A DNA stretch of 64,000 nucleotides from CAWCBH01 sp963793785 (GCA_963793785.1 CAWCBH010000003.1:1736001-1800000), one strand, 5' to 3'. Counted from the stretch's first letter, positions 50,864 to 61,582 are shown. Numbers and translations: made by a program. Notes: generated by a model from the sequence alone, not told the origin.

Positions 50864-52198
50864 ATGGAGCGACGCTCCTCTCTTCGCGCCTCGACGTTCG
50901 AGGAGCGAATCGCGACGCGCGAAGCGAGCGTCGGCATCGTCGGGCTGGGCTACGCGGGCCTGCCGCTCGCGATCGAGTTCGCCGAGGCCGGGTTCGAGGT
51001 CACCGGCATCGACCTCGACGAGCAGCGGGTCGAGGCGGTCCGCGGGAGCGTCGCTCCTACCTGGTCGACGTGCCCGCCGAGCGCTACGACGGACCTCGAC
51101 GGGCGCTTGAGGCGACAACCGACTACGCAGCCGTGCCGAGCCTCGACGCGCTGACGATCTGCGTGCCGACGCCGCTCTCGAAGACGCGCACGCCCGACCT
51201 CTCCTACATCGTGTCCGCGGCCGAGTCGGTGCGCCGAGAACCTGCAGGCCGGGCCAGCTCGTCGTGCTCCAGTCGACGACCCATCCCGGGCACGACCGAG
51301 GAGATCGTGCTGCCGATCCTCGAGCGCTCGGGCGGAAGGGTGGGAGCCGACTTCTTCCTCGGCTACGCGCCCGAGCGCGTCGACCCCGGCAACGAGGACT
51401 ACACGATCCGCAACACGCCCGAAGCTCGTCCCGGGCGTGACGCCGGAGTGCCTGCGGCGCACCGAGCTGCTCTACCGGCAGATCATCGACGCGGTGATCC
51501 CGGTCTCCAGCACCAAGGTCGCCGAGACCGCCAAGCTGCACGAGAACACGTTCCGCGCCGTCAACATCGCGCTCGCCAACGAGCTCGCGCTGATGTGCGA
51601 CCGGCTCGGCATCTCGGCCTGGGAGGTGATCGAGGCCGCCTCGACCAAGCCGTTCGCCTTCCTGCCCCACTACCCGGGGCCCGGGCCTCGGCGGCGACTG
51701 CATCCCGGTCGTCCCGCACTTCCTCGCGTGGCGGCTGCGCGAGTACGGCTACTCGGCGCAGCTGATCGACGCCGCCCACGAGGTCAACGCGCAGATGCCG
51801 ATCTACGTCGTGCAGAAGGTGAGCGATGCGCTCAACGACGCCGGCCTGCCGATCAAGGACTCGCGCCTGCTGCTGCTCGGGATGGCCTACAAGCCGGACG
51901 TCCACGACACCCGCGAGTCGCCGAGCCTCGAGGTGATGCGCCAGCTCCTCGCCGCGCGGCGGCGACGTCGCGCTACTGCGATCCCCTGGTCGACGAGCTC
52001 GAGCTCGACGGTGTGCGGCACCGCAGCGTCGAGTGGTCGCAGGAACGCGTGCGCGAGGCCGACTGCGTCGTGATGCTGACCGCTCACCGCCAGTTCCTCG
52101 AGCAGCCGCTCTGGGAGCACGCGCGAGCTGTCGTCGACACGCGCAACGTCGTCCCGGCGGGGCCCGAGCGTCAAGCTGATCTGAGACGGGCCGTCTGA
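50864..52198 (+). CDS. Nucleotide-sugar dehydrogenase (UDP-ManNAc/UDP-glucose dehydrogenase family)
   Basis: About 444 residues. SVGIVGLGYAGLPLAIEFAE is the NAD site; then ALTICVPTPLSKTRTPDLSY, VVLQSTTHPGTTEEIVLPIL, FFLGYAPERVDPGNEDYTIR, KVAETAKLHENTFRAVNIAL, the catalytic region GPGLGGDCIPVVPHFLAWRL, and SRLLLLGMAYKPDVHDTRES. The PERVDPGN and GGDCIPVVP wording fits the WecC/Pgl-type (UDP-N-acetylhexosamine) branch better than the enzyme at 36132-37445. Apparent frameshifts near 51050, 51240, 51425, 51690 and 51960. It opens the opposite-strand cassette between wecA and glyA. Confidence 0.85.
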
Positions 52199-53097
52199 CG
52201 CTCAGCTGCTCTGATCCTCGGCGCCGGCTACATCGGCGCCGCGCTCGCCGAGCGGGCGCTTGCGCGAGGGCCAGTCAGGTGACGCTCGCCGACAACTGGT
52301 TCGCGACCGACAGCGAGCCAGCTCGCGGAGCTCGAGCAGCAGGGCGCCCGTGTCGAGACCGCGGACATCCGTGACGCGACGACATCGAGCGCCTGCTCGC
52401 CGCGCGGCCCCGACCGCGTCTACCTGCTGGCGGCCCAGGCCAGCCGGCCGCTCGTCCGATCGCGAGCCCGACTACACGGAGGAGACGAACGTGACCGGCG
52501 CGCGCCGCGTGGCCGAGGCGCGTCGCCGCGCGCCGGAGGCCCGCAGCTCGTCTACGCGAGCTCGCTGCACGTGTACGGGCCCGCTGCTCGCGGTGAGGTC
52601 CGGACCGCGACCATCCGTACGGACCGCAGGGCGACCTCGCGCACCTCTCGAAGATCTACGCGGAGCTGCTGCCTGCGGATGCACGCGGAACGCAGCGGGT
52701 TCGACCTCGCGATCCTGCGCCTGGGGATCGTCTACGGCCCGAGCCCGGTCGAGCACACGCGGCCGGAGTCGCAGACCGTCGTCGACAAGTTCCGCCGCCT
52801 GGCCGCGGCCGGGCGAGCCGCTGCCGCTCGACGACGGCGGCGGGGCGACGATCGGCGTCGTGCACGTCGACGACGCGGCCGGCATCATGCTCGGCTCGCC
52901 GGCCGGCCCGGGCGTGACGGTCGACGAACGTCGCCGCCGAGAGCGATCACGGTCGCCGACGTCGCGGCGCTGGCCAAGGGCCGGCAGCGCGCCGACTGGC
53001 TCCGCCGCGTGCAGCTTCGTGACCCCGTTCGACTACCGCCACCGGCTCGTGGACTACATCGGCGCGGCGCCGGCAGCCGGGCACCGGCGGGCCGTGA
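52197..53097 (+). CDS. NAD-dependent epimerase/dehydratase
   Basis: About 300 residues. ALILGAGYIGAALAERALAR, DNWFATDSE, TADIRD, YLLAAQASRPLS, the catalytic YASSLHVYGP and LSKIYAEL (Tyr-x3-Lys replaced in reading by a frame break), AILRLGIVYGPSPVEHTRPE, and GVVHVDDAAGIML. It follows the dehydrogenase without a gap and overlaps the second epimerase (GTGA), suggesting one operon. Frequent frameshifts prevent fixing the start or the specificity. Confidence 0.7.
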
Positions 53098-53983
53098 GGC
53101 TGCTCGTCACGGGCGCACCGGCTTCCTCGGCTGGCGCTCGCCGACCCTGCTCGCGCGAGCGCGGCCACGAGGTCGTCGCGGTGGCGCGGCCGGGCGGAGC
53201 CGTCCGGGCCCGCTCCGCCGGACTCGACGCGGTCGCGGTCGACGCCGGCGATCCGGCGGCGCAGGAGCTGATCGCCGGCTGCGACGCGGTGCTGCACTTC
53301 GCCGGCGTGCCGGACCCGGCCGGCGCGCGCGCCGACCCGGCCGCGGCGGTGCGCGAGAACGCCGGCACGACGCTGAACCTGCTCGAAGGCTGCCGCGAGC
53401 ACGGCGCCGGCCTCATCTATCCCTCGACCGTGCGCGCCGGCCGTGCAACCGCCGCCCGATCCGTACGCGCTCTCGAAGCGGCTCGGCGAGGAGGCCTGCC
53501 GCGCTGCACCCCGCGCCGGCGACCGTCGTCCGGCTGACCTCCGTCTTCGGCCCGGGTCAGGTCGCGTGGGAGGGCGCCACGGGCGCGATCGCCGCCTTTG
53601 CCGCCCGCGCGCTGCGAGGGAGCGCCGATCGTGATCCCGGGGGACCCGCAGCGCACGCGCGACTTCCTCTACGTCGACGACCTCGTCCCGGCGCTCGAGC
53701 AGATCGCCGCGGAGGTCGCGCTGGAACGAGACGCTGACGCTCGCCAGCGGGGTCTCGACGCCGCTCCTGCGGCGCTGCCGAGCTGGTGCGCGATGCGGCA
53801 GGCTCGTCGGCAGCGATCGAGACGCCCGGAGGGGATCTGCCCGCGGGCGAGAACGAGAGCTACGAGGCCGGACGCGGAGACCCGCGGCTAGAGCTTCGCG
53901 CCCGCCCGCTCGAGGAGGCCGTTCAACTGTATGTCGACTGGCTCAGTCGCCATCCCGCTGCTAAAGGCCGCGCCCGAGCCTGA
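53094..53983 (+). CDS. NAD-dependent epimerase/dehydratase (second copy)
   Basis: About 295 residues. RLLVTGATGFLGWR-like start, GLDAVAVDAGDPAAQELIAG, CDAVLHFAGVPDPAGARADP, ENAGTTLNLLEGCREHGAGL, IYPSTVRA, PPDPYALSKRLGEEACRLHP with Tyr and Lys of the short-chain dehydrogenase site, VVRLTSVFGPGQVAWEGATG, TRDFLYVDDLVPALEQIAAE. The GTG start overlaps the preceding epimerase. Only the amplitude of frame breaks lowers confidence; the family is clear. Substrate is presumably a UDP- or dTDP-sugar. Confidence 0.78.
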
Positions 53984-54877
53984 CCAGATCGCCGACCGGC
54001 TCGCGGGCGGGCCATGGCGCGGGCTCGAGCTGTGCCTCGGTCCGCGAGCACGTCGCGGACGAGCCGCGCTGATCGCGCGCGGCGATCGCGGTCTGCCAAG
54101 CCGCGACGCTGCGCCGACCGCGACCTCGCCGTCACCGCGGAGGCGCCGGTGAGCTGGCCGAGCGGCGCCTTCGTGCGCGTCGACCGGCTCGACGAGGAGG
54201 CGCGGGCGGGGATCGAGCGAAGCGCCGAGTTCGCCGCCGCGATCGGCTCGCCCGGTGCTGACGATCCACCTCTTCATCCCGCTCGACCCGGCCGCCTTTC
54301 GCGCGGCCGGTCCGGCTAGACGAGAGCGCGGTCGAGCGGTTCCTGGCCTTCTATGCCGAGACCTGCCTGGCCGCGGGCGTCGAGCCGCTGATCGAGAACG
54401 TGCCGCCGGTCCTGCGGATGCGCACCGGCGGCGTCTACCTCTCGCCAGATCGGCGGCCACTGGCGCGACCTGCTCGACTGGCGCGAGCGCGTGCCCGAGC
54501 TCGGCTTCACGATCGACACCTCGCACGCCGGCCTGTTCCGCTCGTTCGCGCGCCGCCTACCCGAGCATGTTCGGCCTCGCCTCCGACGAGGAGCTGGAGC
54601 TCGAGCGCTACGTCGAGGAGCTCGGCCCCGCCGCCGAGGTCGCCCACGTCTCGGACGCACACGGCCTGCTCGCCGAGGGCCTGCCCTACGGGAGCGGCGA
54701 GCTCGACGCTCGACCCGATCGTGCGACGGCTCGGCGAGCTGGTCGCGTTCATCGTCGCCGAGATCAACGAGCCGGACCCGGCCGGCTCCGCGGACATGAA
54801 GACGGGCTACCGCGGCGATCGAGCGGGCGCTGGCGACACCGCCGGACGAGCCCCGAGCTCCGGAGTCTCGCGGCTGA
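53931..54877 (+). CDS. Sugar phosphate isomerase/epimerase-like TIM barrel protein
   Basis: About 315 residues. SVAIPLLKAAPEPDQIADRL, ALIARAIAVCQAATLR, VLTIHLFIPLDPAAF, FYAETCLAAGVEPLIENVPP, LGFTIDTSHAGLFRSFA, AEVAHVSDAHGLLAEGLPYG, GSGELD, AFIVAEINEPDPAGSADMKT. The spacing of Glu, Asp-x-x-His and His follows the AP_endonuc_2/xylose-isomerase-like barrel with a metal site. It belongs to the cassette and overlaps both neighbours, so it probably acts on the same sugar. The reaction is unknown. Multiple apparent frameshifts. Confidence 0.7.
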
Positions 54878-55990
54878 GCAAGACCCTTCGAGGAGCATTT
54901 CGATTGGCAGCAGGTGCTCGAGCAGCGCGATCCGGTCCCCTCCGTTGCTCGAGCTCCAGGAGCGGTTCGGCGGGCGACGCATGCTCGATCACCGGCAGGC
55001 GGCGGCTCGATCGGCCGGGCGCTCGCGACCTTGCTGCTCGGCTTCCGCCCCGAGCGGATCGCCCTGGTGGACGGGCACGAGGGCTCGCTGGCGGCCGACC
55101 GCCGGGCGCGCGGCGCGACGGCGCTCGAGCGGATCTCGCACGTCCTCGTGCGACGTCCGCGACGGGCCGGCTCGAGGCGAGATCGCGCGAGCGCGGCCGG
55201 AGGTCATCTTCCACCTCGCCGCCTACAAGCACGTCGACTTGGCCGAGGTCGTTCCCGGAGGAGTTCGTCGACACCAACCTGCACGGGAGCTGGAACGTGC
55301 TGCGCGCCGCCGAGGCGGCCGGGGTCGAGACGGTGGTCGTCGCCTCGACCGACAAGGCGGCGCTCGCGGCGAGCTTCTACGGGCGCACGAAGCGCTTCAT
55401 GGAGCAGCTCACCGCGTTCGCGGCGCGCGCCGCGGCGGCAGCCAGCGGATCGCGGTCCGCTTCGTCAACGTGCTCGGCAGCGCCGGCAGCGCCTCGGAGC
55501 TGTTCCTCGACCAGGCCCGCAGCGGCGTCCCGCTGACGGTGACCGACACCGGCATGGTGCGCTACTGGATCACGATGGCCCACGCGACGACGCTCGCATG
55601 CGCACGCCGCGCTGCTGGCCGGCCGAGGGGGCGACGCTGGCCGCGCCGGCCGACTCCGCGTCGCTCACGCGTCGGTGAGCTGGCGCGAGCGGATCTGGCG
55701 GCAGGCCGGGCGCAGGCGACGCTCCCGCGCTCGACCTGGTCGGCATCCGCGCGGCGAGACGCTCGACGAGGTGCTGATCGGCCCCGCGCGAGGAGCTCGG
55801 GCGGCGAGCAGCCATCAGGGCATCGCGCCGATCGCGGGCGAGATCCCGACGGCCGCCGCGCGTGGGTCGCCGAGCGCCTGCCGGACGCGCGCAACCGGCG
55901 ACCGGCCGCGCGGCGTCTGGCTCGAGGCGATGCAGCGCCCGGGCCTGCTCGCCCCGGCCGCCGACCGAGCCGTAGCGCGCGATCTACTCA
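54874..55990 (+). CDS. CapD-like polysaccharide biosynthesis protein (nucleotide-sugar dehydratase/epimerase)
   Basis: About 370 codons. LLELQERFGGRRML, then an ITGAGGSIGRALATLLLGFR nucleotide site after correcting frames, RPEVIFHLAAYKHVDLAEVV, NLHGSWNVLRAAEAAGVETV, VVASTDKAALAASFYGRTKR, FVNVLGSAGSASELFLDQAR, VTDTGMVRYWITMAHATTLA. The CapD/FlaA1 family makes 4-keto-6-deoxy or epimerised UDP-GlcNAc. The usual Tyr-x3-Lys reads here as FYGRTKR. The 3' end is not fixed; it runs to or slightly past the glyA stop. Frame breaks are dense. Confidence 0.78.
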
Positions 55991-57274
55991 GACCGCGGCT
56001 GCCGAGCCAGCTGCGGATAGAGCGGGTAGCGCTCCATCAGGGCCCGCGTGCGCTCCGAGAGCGTCGGCGCTGCGTCCTCGAAGCGGTCGGAGAGCGCGAC
56101 GGCGATCACCTGGGCGATCTCCCGCAGGTCCTCCTCGACCAGCCCGCGGGTGGTCAGCGCCGGGGTGCCGATCCGCAGCCCCGAGGGGTTCATCGGCGGG
56201 CGCTCGTCGAACGGGATCGCGTTGCGGTTGACCGTGATCCCGACCTCCTCGAGGCGGGCCTCGGCGGTCTTGCCGTCGAGGCCGGTCGTGGTCAGGTCGA
56301 CGAGCACGAGGTGCACGTCGGTGCCGCCGGTGAGGACGTCGATGCCCGCCCGCCGATCAGCGCCTCGCGCGAACGCCTTCGCGTTGGCGACCGTCTGACG
56401 CTGGCGGGCGCGGAACGGCTCGGTCGGCGGCGATCCCGAGCGCCACCGCCTTGGCGGCGATGATGTGCATCAGCGGCCCGCCCTGCTGCCGGGGAAGACG
56501 GCGCGGTCGATCGTCCTTGGCCAGCTCCTCGCGGCAGAGGATCATCCCGCTGCGCGGGCCGCAGAGGGTCTTGTGGATCGTCGTCGTGACGACGTCGGCG
56601 TGCGCGACCGGGTTCGGGTGCTCGCCGGCGGCGACGAGGCCGGCGAAGTGGGCCATGTCCACCATCAGCTTCGCCCCGACCGCGTCGGCGATCTCGCGGA
56701 AGGCGGCGAAGTCGAGCTGGCGCGGGTAGGCGGACCAGCCGGCGATGATCAGCTTCGGCCGCTGCTCGCTGCGCGAGCCGCTCGACCTCCTCCATGTCGA
56801 CGGGCAGGTCCTCGCGCCGCACGTGGTAGGCGACGACCTCGTAGAGCTTGCCCGAGACGTTCAGCTTCATCCCGTGCGTGAGGTGGCCGCCGTGGTCGAG
56901 CGCCATGCCCATGATCTTGTCGCCGGGCTCGAGCAGCGCCATGTAGACGGCGTTGTTGGCCTGGGCGCCCGCGTGCGGCTGCACGTTCGCGTGCTCGGCG
57001 CCGAACAGCTCCTTGGCGCGGTCGATCGCGAGCTGCTCGGCGACGTCCACCTCCTCGCAGCCGCCGTAGTAGCGGCGGCCCGGGTAGCCCTCGGCGTACT
57101 TGTTGGTGAGCACCGAGCCCGCCGCCTCGAGCACGGCCTGGGGGACGAAGTTCTCCGAGGCGATCATCTCCAGCGTGTTCTGCTGGCGGCGCAGCTCGCG
57201 CTCGAGCACCTCGGCGATCTCGGGGTCCACCTCGGCCAGCGACGCGGTCTGGAAGTCGTCGGGCAGCTCTCTGC
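55984..57274 (-). CDS. glyA: Serine hydroxymethyltransferase
   Basis: About 430 residues. It converts serine and tetrahydrofolate to glycine and methylene-tetrahydrofolate using PLP. ASLAEVDPEIAEVLERELRR, QQNTLEMIASENFVPQAVLE, LTNKYAEGYPGRRYYGGCEE, VQPHAGAQANNAVYMALLEP, LDHGGHLTHGMKLNVSGKLY, LMVDMAHFAGLVAAGEHPNP, the PLP-lysine site VVTTTIHKTLCGPRSGMILC, and ITVNRNAIPFDERPPMNPSG. The start near 57274 is unsure because the 5' end has frame breaks. Apparent frameshifts near 56770, 56500, 56440 and 56350. Confidence 0.92.
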
Positions 57275-57318
57275 ACGGGCGAGCGACGATACCAGCGGGC
57301 CGGGATACGGCTTGCCCC

Positions 57319-57690
57319 GGTGGCGAAGCCGATCTCGAGCTGGTGCGGCGTGGCTTCGAGGCGCTCGCCGAGGGCGGCGTGGAGGCGTTGATGCCGCTCA
57401 TCCACCAGGACTTCGAGATGACGACGCCGGCGGATCTGGCAGCCGAGCCGGACACCTACGCGGCGACGACGGCGTGCGCCGCTGGTTCGACACCTTCTCG
57501 AGGCGATGACGAAGTCGGCCTCGCTGCCGAGGGCTTCGAGACTCGGCGTCGACTGGCGCTGGTCCGGATCGCGCTCGGCCCGGGCGCACACCGGGCTCGA
57601 GCCTCAGCAGCGCGCCGGTCTGGGAGCTCCAGCCGACCGCGCGACCGTTTCAGTCCGCCGCGCGAGCGCCAGGCCTCCTCACGCCGAGCA
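57319..57690 (+). CDS. SnoaL-like (NTF2-fold) small protein
   Basis: About 120 codons: ADLELVRRGFEALAEGGVEA, LMPLIHQDFEMTTPADLAAE, PDTYRGDDGVRRWFDTFLEA and MDEVGLAAEGFET after joining frames, then a strand with LALVRIAL. This order matches the other SnoaL-like genes in the window. The ends are unsure because of three or more frameshifts. It is divergent from glyA and convergent with tsaC. Confidence 0.6.
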
Positions 57691-58283
57691 GCCACCCAGC
57701 CGCGCCGCCGGCCTCCGATCGCGGCGCGTCAGGTCGACGGCTGACGTCGACGACGGTCGAGGGCTCGCCGGTCAGCTCGCCGCCGTCGATCGCCAGGTCG
57801 ACGGCCGCGACGAGCTCGCGGGCGAGCTCGCCGAAGCGGGCGCGGGCGGGCTCGCCGCTGAGGTTGGCGCTGGTCTGGAAGACGGGGCAGCTCGCGCCGG
57901 CCAGCGGGCCCTCGATGAGGCGGACGCCGAGGCGCTCCGGGTCCTCGCCGCAGGCGAGCGGGTAGCGGTGCTCGGGGTTGGCGATCACCAGCGTCACCGG
58001 GCCGGGCAGCAGGGCCGCGACGGCGGCGCGCGTCCTCTGCCCGAGCGTCGAGACCAGCTCCCGCATCACCAGCGGGGCGAAGTAGAGGACCGCGGACGGC
58101 TTGCGCTCGGGGCGGCCCTTGAGCGCGTGGATGCGCTCGATCGCCGCCGGCTCATCGGGTCGCAGGCGAGCCCGTAGAGGCCGTCGGCGGGGAAGATCGC
58201 GACGCCGCCGGCGCCGATCGGGCCTCGAGCGCCTCGCGGGCCGCGGCCTCGCCGTCCTCGGCGATCGGGACCAGCTCGCTCAC
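57660..58283 (-). CDS. tsaC: Threonylcarbamoyl-AMP synthase (Sua5/YrdC family)
   Basis: About 200 residues. It makes the intermediate for the t6A37 tRNA modification. GGVAIFPADGLYGLACDP is the KRxxxxP-region entry of the family, followed by AALLPGPVTLVIANPEHRYP, GVRLIEGPLAGASCPVFQTS, ANLSGEPA and LTGEPSTVVDVS, the conserved nucleotide-binding ending. GTG 58283 overlaps the prmC stop by 4 bp (GTGA). The C-terminal limit is unsure owing to a frameshift near 57745. The order prfA-prmC-tsaC is conserved in actinobacteria. Confidence 0.88.
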
Positions 58284-59164
58284 CGCGTGCCGAGCACCAC
58301 CCGCTCGATCCCGGCCAGGTCGCGGCGGCGCTCGGCTCGCTCGAAGCCCGCCGCGGCGAGGAGCCCCGCGACGGCGGCCGCCTGACCCTCGCCGACCTCG
58401 AGCGCGACCGCCGCGCGGCGCAGGTCGTCGGCAAGACGCTCGCGGCAGTCTCGAACGCTCGAGCCCGTCGGGCCCGCCGAGCAGCGCCTCGCGCGGCTCC
58501 CACTCGCGGATCTCGGGCGCCAGGAGCCGGCCAGTCGGCGGCGGCGACGTAGGGGAGGTTGGCGAGCACGAGGTCGAACCTCGCGCCGGCGGCAGCGAGC
58601 CGGCCTCGAAGCGCGACCCGGTCGGCCGAGGCCGAGCCGCCGCGCGTTGGCGCCTGCGACCTCGAGCGCCGCGGCCGAGGTGTCGGTCGCCAGTGACTCG
58701 GCCGTCCGGCAGCTCGTCGGCGACCGCCAGCGCGACCGCGCCGCGAGCCGGTGCCGACGTCGAGCACCGTCGCGGGCGCAGCTCGAGCGCGACCTCGACC
58801 AGCAGCTCGGTCTCCGGGCGCGGGATCAGCACGCGCCGGTCGACGGCCAGCTCGAGGTCGGCGGAAGCCGCGGCGGCCGAGGATGTAGGCGACCGGCTCG
58901 CGCCGCAGCCGCCGGCGCAGCATCTCGCCGAAGCGCGGCCGGCGCCGGCCGGCACCGATGCCCCCGGGTCGGCCGCCAGCGCGCCCGGTCCCAGCCGGTC
59001 GCCTCGGCGAGCAGCAGCTCGGCGTCGAGGCGAGGGATGTCGACGCCGGCGGCGCGCAGCGCGTCGACGGCGGCGGCGAGCGCCTCGCCGACGCTCCCGG
59101 CGGCGGTCGCCGCGCCCGTCAGGACTCGCCGGCGCCGGTCCGCGGCCTGCGCCTCGAGCCGCAT
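58280..59164 (-). CDS. prmC: Release factor glutamine methyltransferase
   Basis: About 290 residues. PrmC methylates the Gln of the GGQ motif in RF1 and RF2. The N-terminal bundle reads VDALRAAGVDIPRLDAELLL, AEATGWDRARL; the SAM site TVLDVGTGSGAVALAVADEL and the substrate motif NLPYVAAADW (NLPY in place of the common NPPY) are present, then LAPEIREWEPREALLGGPDG and IERVVLGTR at the end. No start codon lies right after prfA; ATG 59164, inside the prfA end in another frame, is the best choice. Frameshifts are frequent. Confidence 0.87.
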
Positions 59165-60207
59165 CCGCTTCTCCTCGGCGGCGAGCGCGTCGGTGAACTC
59201 GCCCAGCTCGCCGCCGAGCACGCCCGTCGAGGTTGTGCGAGGTGTGCTTGATGCGGTGGTCGGTGACCCGGCCCTGGGGAAAGTTGTAGGTGCGGATCTT
59301 CTCCGAGCGCTCGCCGGTCCCGACCTGGGCGCGGCGCTCGGAGGCGATCTCGGCCTGCTGGTCGGCGAGCGCCTGCTCGTAGAGGCGCGCCCGCAGCACC
59401 CGCATCGCCCGCTCCTTGTTCTGCAGCTGGGACTTCTCGTCCTGCATCGAGACGACGATCCCGGTCGGCTTGTGGGTGATCCGGACCGCGGAGTCGGTCG
59501 TGTTGACCGACTGGCCGCCGGGCCCGGAGGAGCGGTAGACGTCGACCTGGAGGTCGTTGGGGTCGATCGTCGACCTCGACCTCCTCGGCCTCCGGCAGGA
59601 CCGCCACGGTCGCGGTCGAGGTGTGGATGCGGCCCTGCGACTCGGTCTCGGGGACGCGCTGGACCCGGTGCGTGCCGCCCTCGTACTTGAAGACCGAGTA
59701 GGCGCCCTCGCCCTTGACCGCCATGGTCACCTCCTTGAAGCCGCCGACCTCGGCCGGCGACTGCGAGAGCACCTCGGTCGCGAAGCCGCGCTCCTCGGCG
59801 TAGCGGCTGAGCATCTTGTAGAGGTCGCCGGCGAACAGCGCCGCCTCGTCGCCGCCGGTGCCGGCCCGGATCTCGACCAGCACGTTCTTGTCGTCGTTGG
59901 GGTCGCGCTCGACCATCGCCAGGCGGATCTCCTCCTCGAGCTCGCTCGAGCCGGCGCGGGGCCTCCTCGACCAGCCTTGCGCAGCTCGGGGTCGTCGCCG
60001 TCCTCGGCGAGCAGCTCCTGCGCGCCCTCGAGGTCGTCGCTCAGGGTCCGGTACTCCTGCGCAAGCCCGTGCGCGGACTGCAGCTCGGCGGTACTCGCGC
60101 CCGACCTCCGCATAGCGCTGCCGGTCGCCGATCACCTCCGGGTCCGACATCTGGCGCTCGAGCTCGGCAAGCCGCGCCTCGATCTGCTCAACCAGCGACT
60201 CGATCAC
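59119..60207 (-). CDS. prfA: Peptide chain release factor 1
   Basis: About 362 residues. RF1 reads UAA and UAG. ELEEEIRLAMVERDPNDDKN, EIRAGTGGDEAALFAGDLYK, the start of the codon-recognition domain GGTHRVQRVPETESQGRIHT with PETE for the PxT region, the catalytic GPGGQSVNTTDSAVRITHKP, and TYNFPQGRVTDHRIKHTSHN are present. Apparent frameshifts near 60095, 59960, 59570 and 59225. Its final codons overlap the prmC start. Loss of any frame would be lethal, which supports reading the breaks as errors. Confidence 0.93.
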   Translation of the reverse strand: MIESLVEQIEARLAELERQMSDPEVIGDRQRYAEVGREYRRAAVRARACAGVPDPERRPRGRAGAARRGRRRPRAAQGWSRRPRAGSSELEEEIRLAMVERDPNDDKNVLVEIRAGTGGDEAALFAGDLYKMLSRYAEERGFATEVLSQSPAEVGGFKEVTMAVKGEGAYSVFKYEGGTHRVQRVPETESQGRIHTSTATVAVLPEAEEVEVDDRPQRPPGRRLPLLRARRPVGQHDRLRGPDHPQADRDRRLDAGREVPAAEQGAGDAGAAGAPLRAGARRPAGRDRLRAPRPGRDRRALGEDPHLQLSPGPGHRPPHQAHLAQPRRACSAASWASSPTRSPPRRSGCGSRRRPRTGAGES

Positions 60208-60365
60208 GTAGCAGATTGTGACTAGCTACGTCGCCGATGCGGCTGTTCGCCGCGGGTGGTGCCGGTTTGGGGTACCGCGCCGAGCGGCTCAGCCGCGAGG
60301 TGTGGTGGAACCAACCGGTGACAGCCGCGGCGCGGGGTGGTGACAGGACCCGCTGCGCCGAGCCG

Positions 60366-61342
60366 CTAGGCGACGATCTCGATCGGCTGCTCTTCCGCCG
60401 CCTTGTCGGGGCTCTCGACGGCCAGCACCGCCTCGAGCGCCGCGATCGCGACCTCGAGCTGCTCCTCGTCGGGCTCGCGGGTGGTCAGGTTCTGGAGCAT
60501 CAGCCCCGGCCACATCAGCGCCCGCACCCAGCGCTTGCTGCGGTTCTTGCCGGCCCACTTGATCACCTCGTAGGAGAGGCCGGCGATCAGCGGGATGCCG
60601 AGGATCCGCGAGGCCACGAGCCAGTACCAGGCCGGCAGGCCGATCGGGGCGAAGACGAAGATCGCCAGCACCATCACGATCAGCAGGAAGCTCGTGCCGC
60701 AGCGCGGATGCAGGCGCGAGTAGAGCTTCGCGCGCTCCGGCACCAGGCGGTCCTCGGCCTCGAAGGTCGAGATCGTCTTGTGCTCGGCGCCGTGGTACTC
60801 GAACACCCGCCGCAGGTCGGGCATGCGGCTGATCAGGACGATGTAGCCGATGAAGATCGCTGTCCGCAGGACGCCCTCGACGAGCCAGAACAGCAGCGCC
60901 GAGCCGAGCTCGTCCTTGATCAGGCTGGTGGCGCCGACCGGGATCACGAAGAAGAGCCCGATCGCCAGCAGCAGCGAGAGGAAGATCGTGAAGCCCCACA
61001 TCAGGCCGCCGATCTCCTCGTCCTCCTCCTCGAGCTGCGCATTGGCCGAGATCGCCGAGCGCCTTGAAGCCGATCTTCAGCGACTCGCCGAGGGCGACGA
61101 CGCCGCGGATCACCGGCAGTCGCAGGATCCGGTGCCGCTTCGCCCAGGAGACGAGCGGCTCCGAGGTGACGTCGATCTCGCCTTCGGGCGTCGCGCACCG
61201 CGACCGCCCAGACGGAGACGCCGCGCATCATCACGCCCTCCAGCACCGCCTGACCGCCGATCGGCGCGTCCTTCTTGGCCACCAGCGCGCCGTCGGGCAT
61301 GCGCCGCGGATCGGCTCCGTTGACGGAGACGTCCTCAGACAT
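60366..61342 (-). CDS. DUF1385 family membrane protein
   Basis: About 325 residues. APIGGQAVLEGVMMRGVSVW is the family start, followed by several helices (GFTIFLSLLLAIGLFFVIPV; LLFWLVEGVLRTAIFIGYIV), the signature FEYHGAEHKTISTFEAED, then RLHPRCGTSFLLIVMVLAIF and LGIPLIAGLSYEVIKWAGKN. The His and Glu residues of YHGAEHK suggest metal binding. It lies between rpmE and prfA, its usual place in Firmicutes and some actinobacteria. Function unknown. Apparent frameshifts near 61195 and 61060. Confidence 0.88.
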
Positions 61343-61366
61343 CGAGCCCTGGTCCGGGCTCAACGG

Positions 61367-61582
61367 CTACTTCCCGGCCTTGGCGCGCTTGGCCGCGCGG
61401 CGCTGGAAGCGCTCGACCCGGCCGCCCGTGTCGACCAGCTTCTGCTTGCCGGTGTAGAACGGATGGCACTCCGAGCACAGCTCCACATGCAGGTCAGACT
61501 TGGTCGAGCGGGTGAAGAACTGGTTCCCGCACGAGCAGTGGACGTTGGCGAGGACATACTCGGGATGGATGTCGGTCTTCAT
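61367..61582 (-). CDS. rpmE: Ribosomal protein L31 (zinc-binding form)
   Basis: 71 residues, intact. MKTDIHPEYVLANVHCSCGN, QFFTRSTKSDLHVELCSECH, PFYTGKQKLVDTGGRVERFQ, then a basic tail. The four cysteines in CSCG and CSEC make it the C+ form used when zinc is plentiful. ATG 61582 is chosen from the family start MKxDIHP. It heads the rpmE-DUF1385-prfA-prmC-tsaC run. Confidence 0.95.
   Translation of the reverse strand: MKTDIHPEYVLANVHCSCGNQFFTRSTKSDLHVELCSECHPFYTGKQKLVDTGGRVERFQRRAAKRAKAGK

Noticed and set aside
58280..60207. Natural prfA-prmC fusion, because one frame is open across the boundary
   Set aside because: A normal RF1 stop exists at 59119 in the adjoining frame, and prmC can start at ATG 59164. 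The region is full of indel errors.
60208..60365. RNA gene or terminator between prfA and the DUF1385 gene
   Set aside because: GC-rich sequence without a convincing stem plus T run, tRNA-like fold or ribosome-site ORF.
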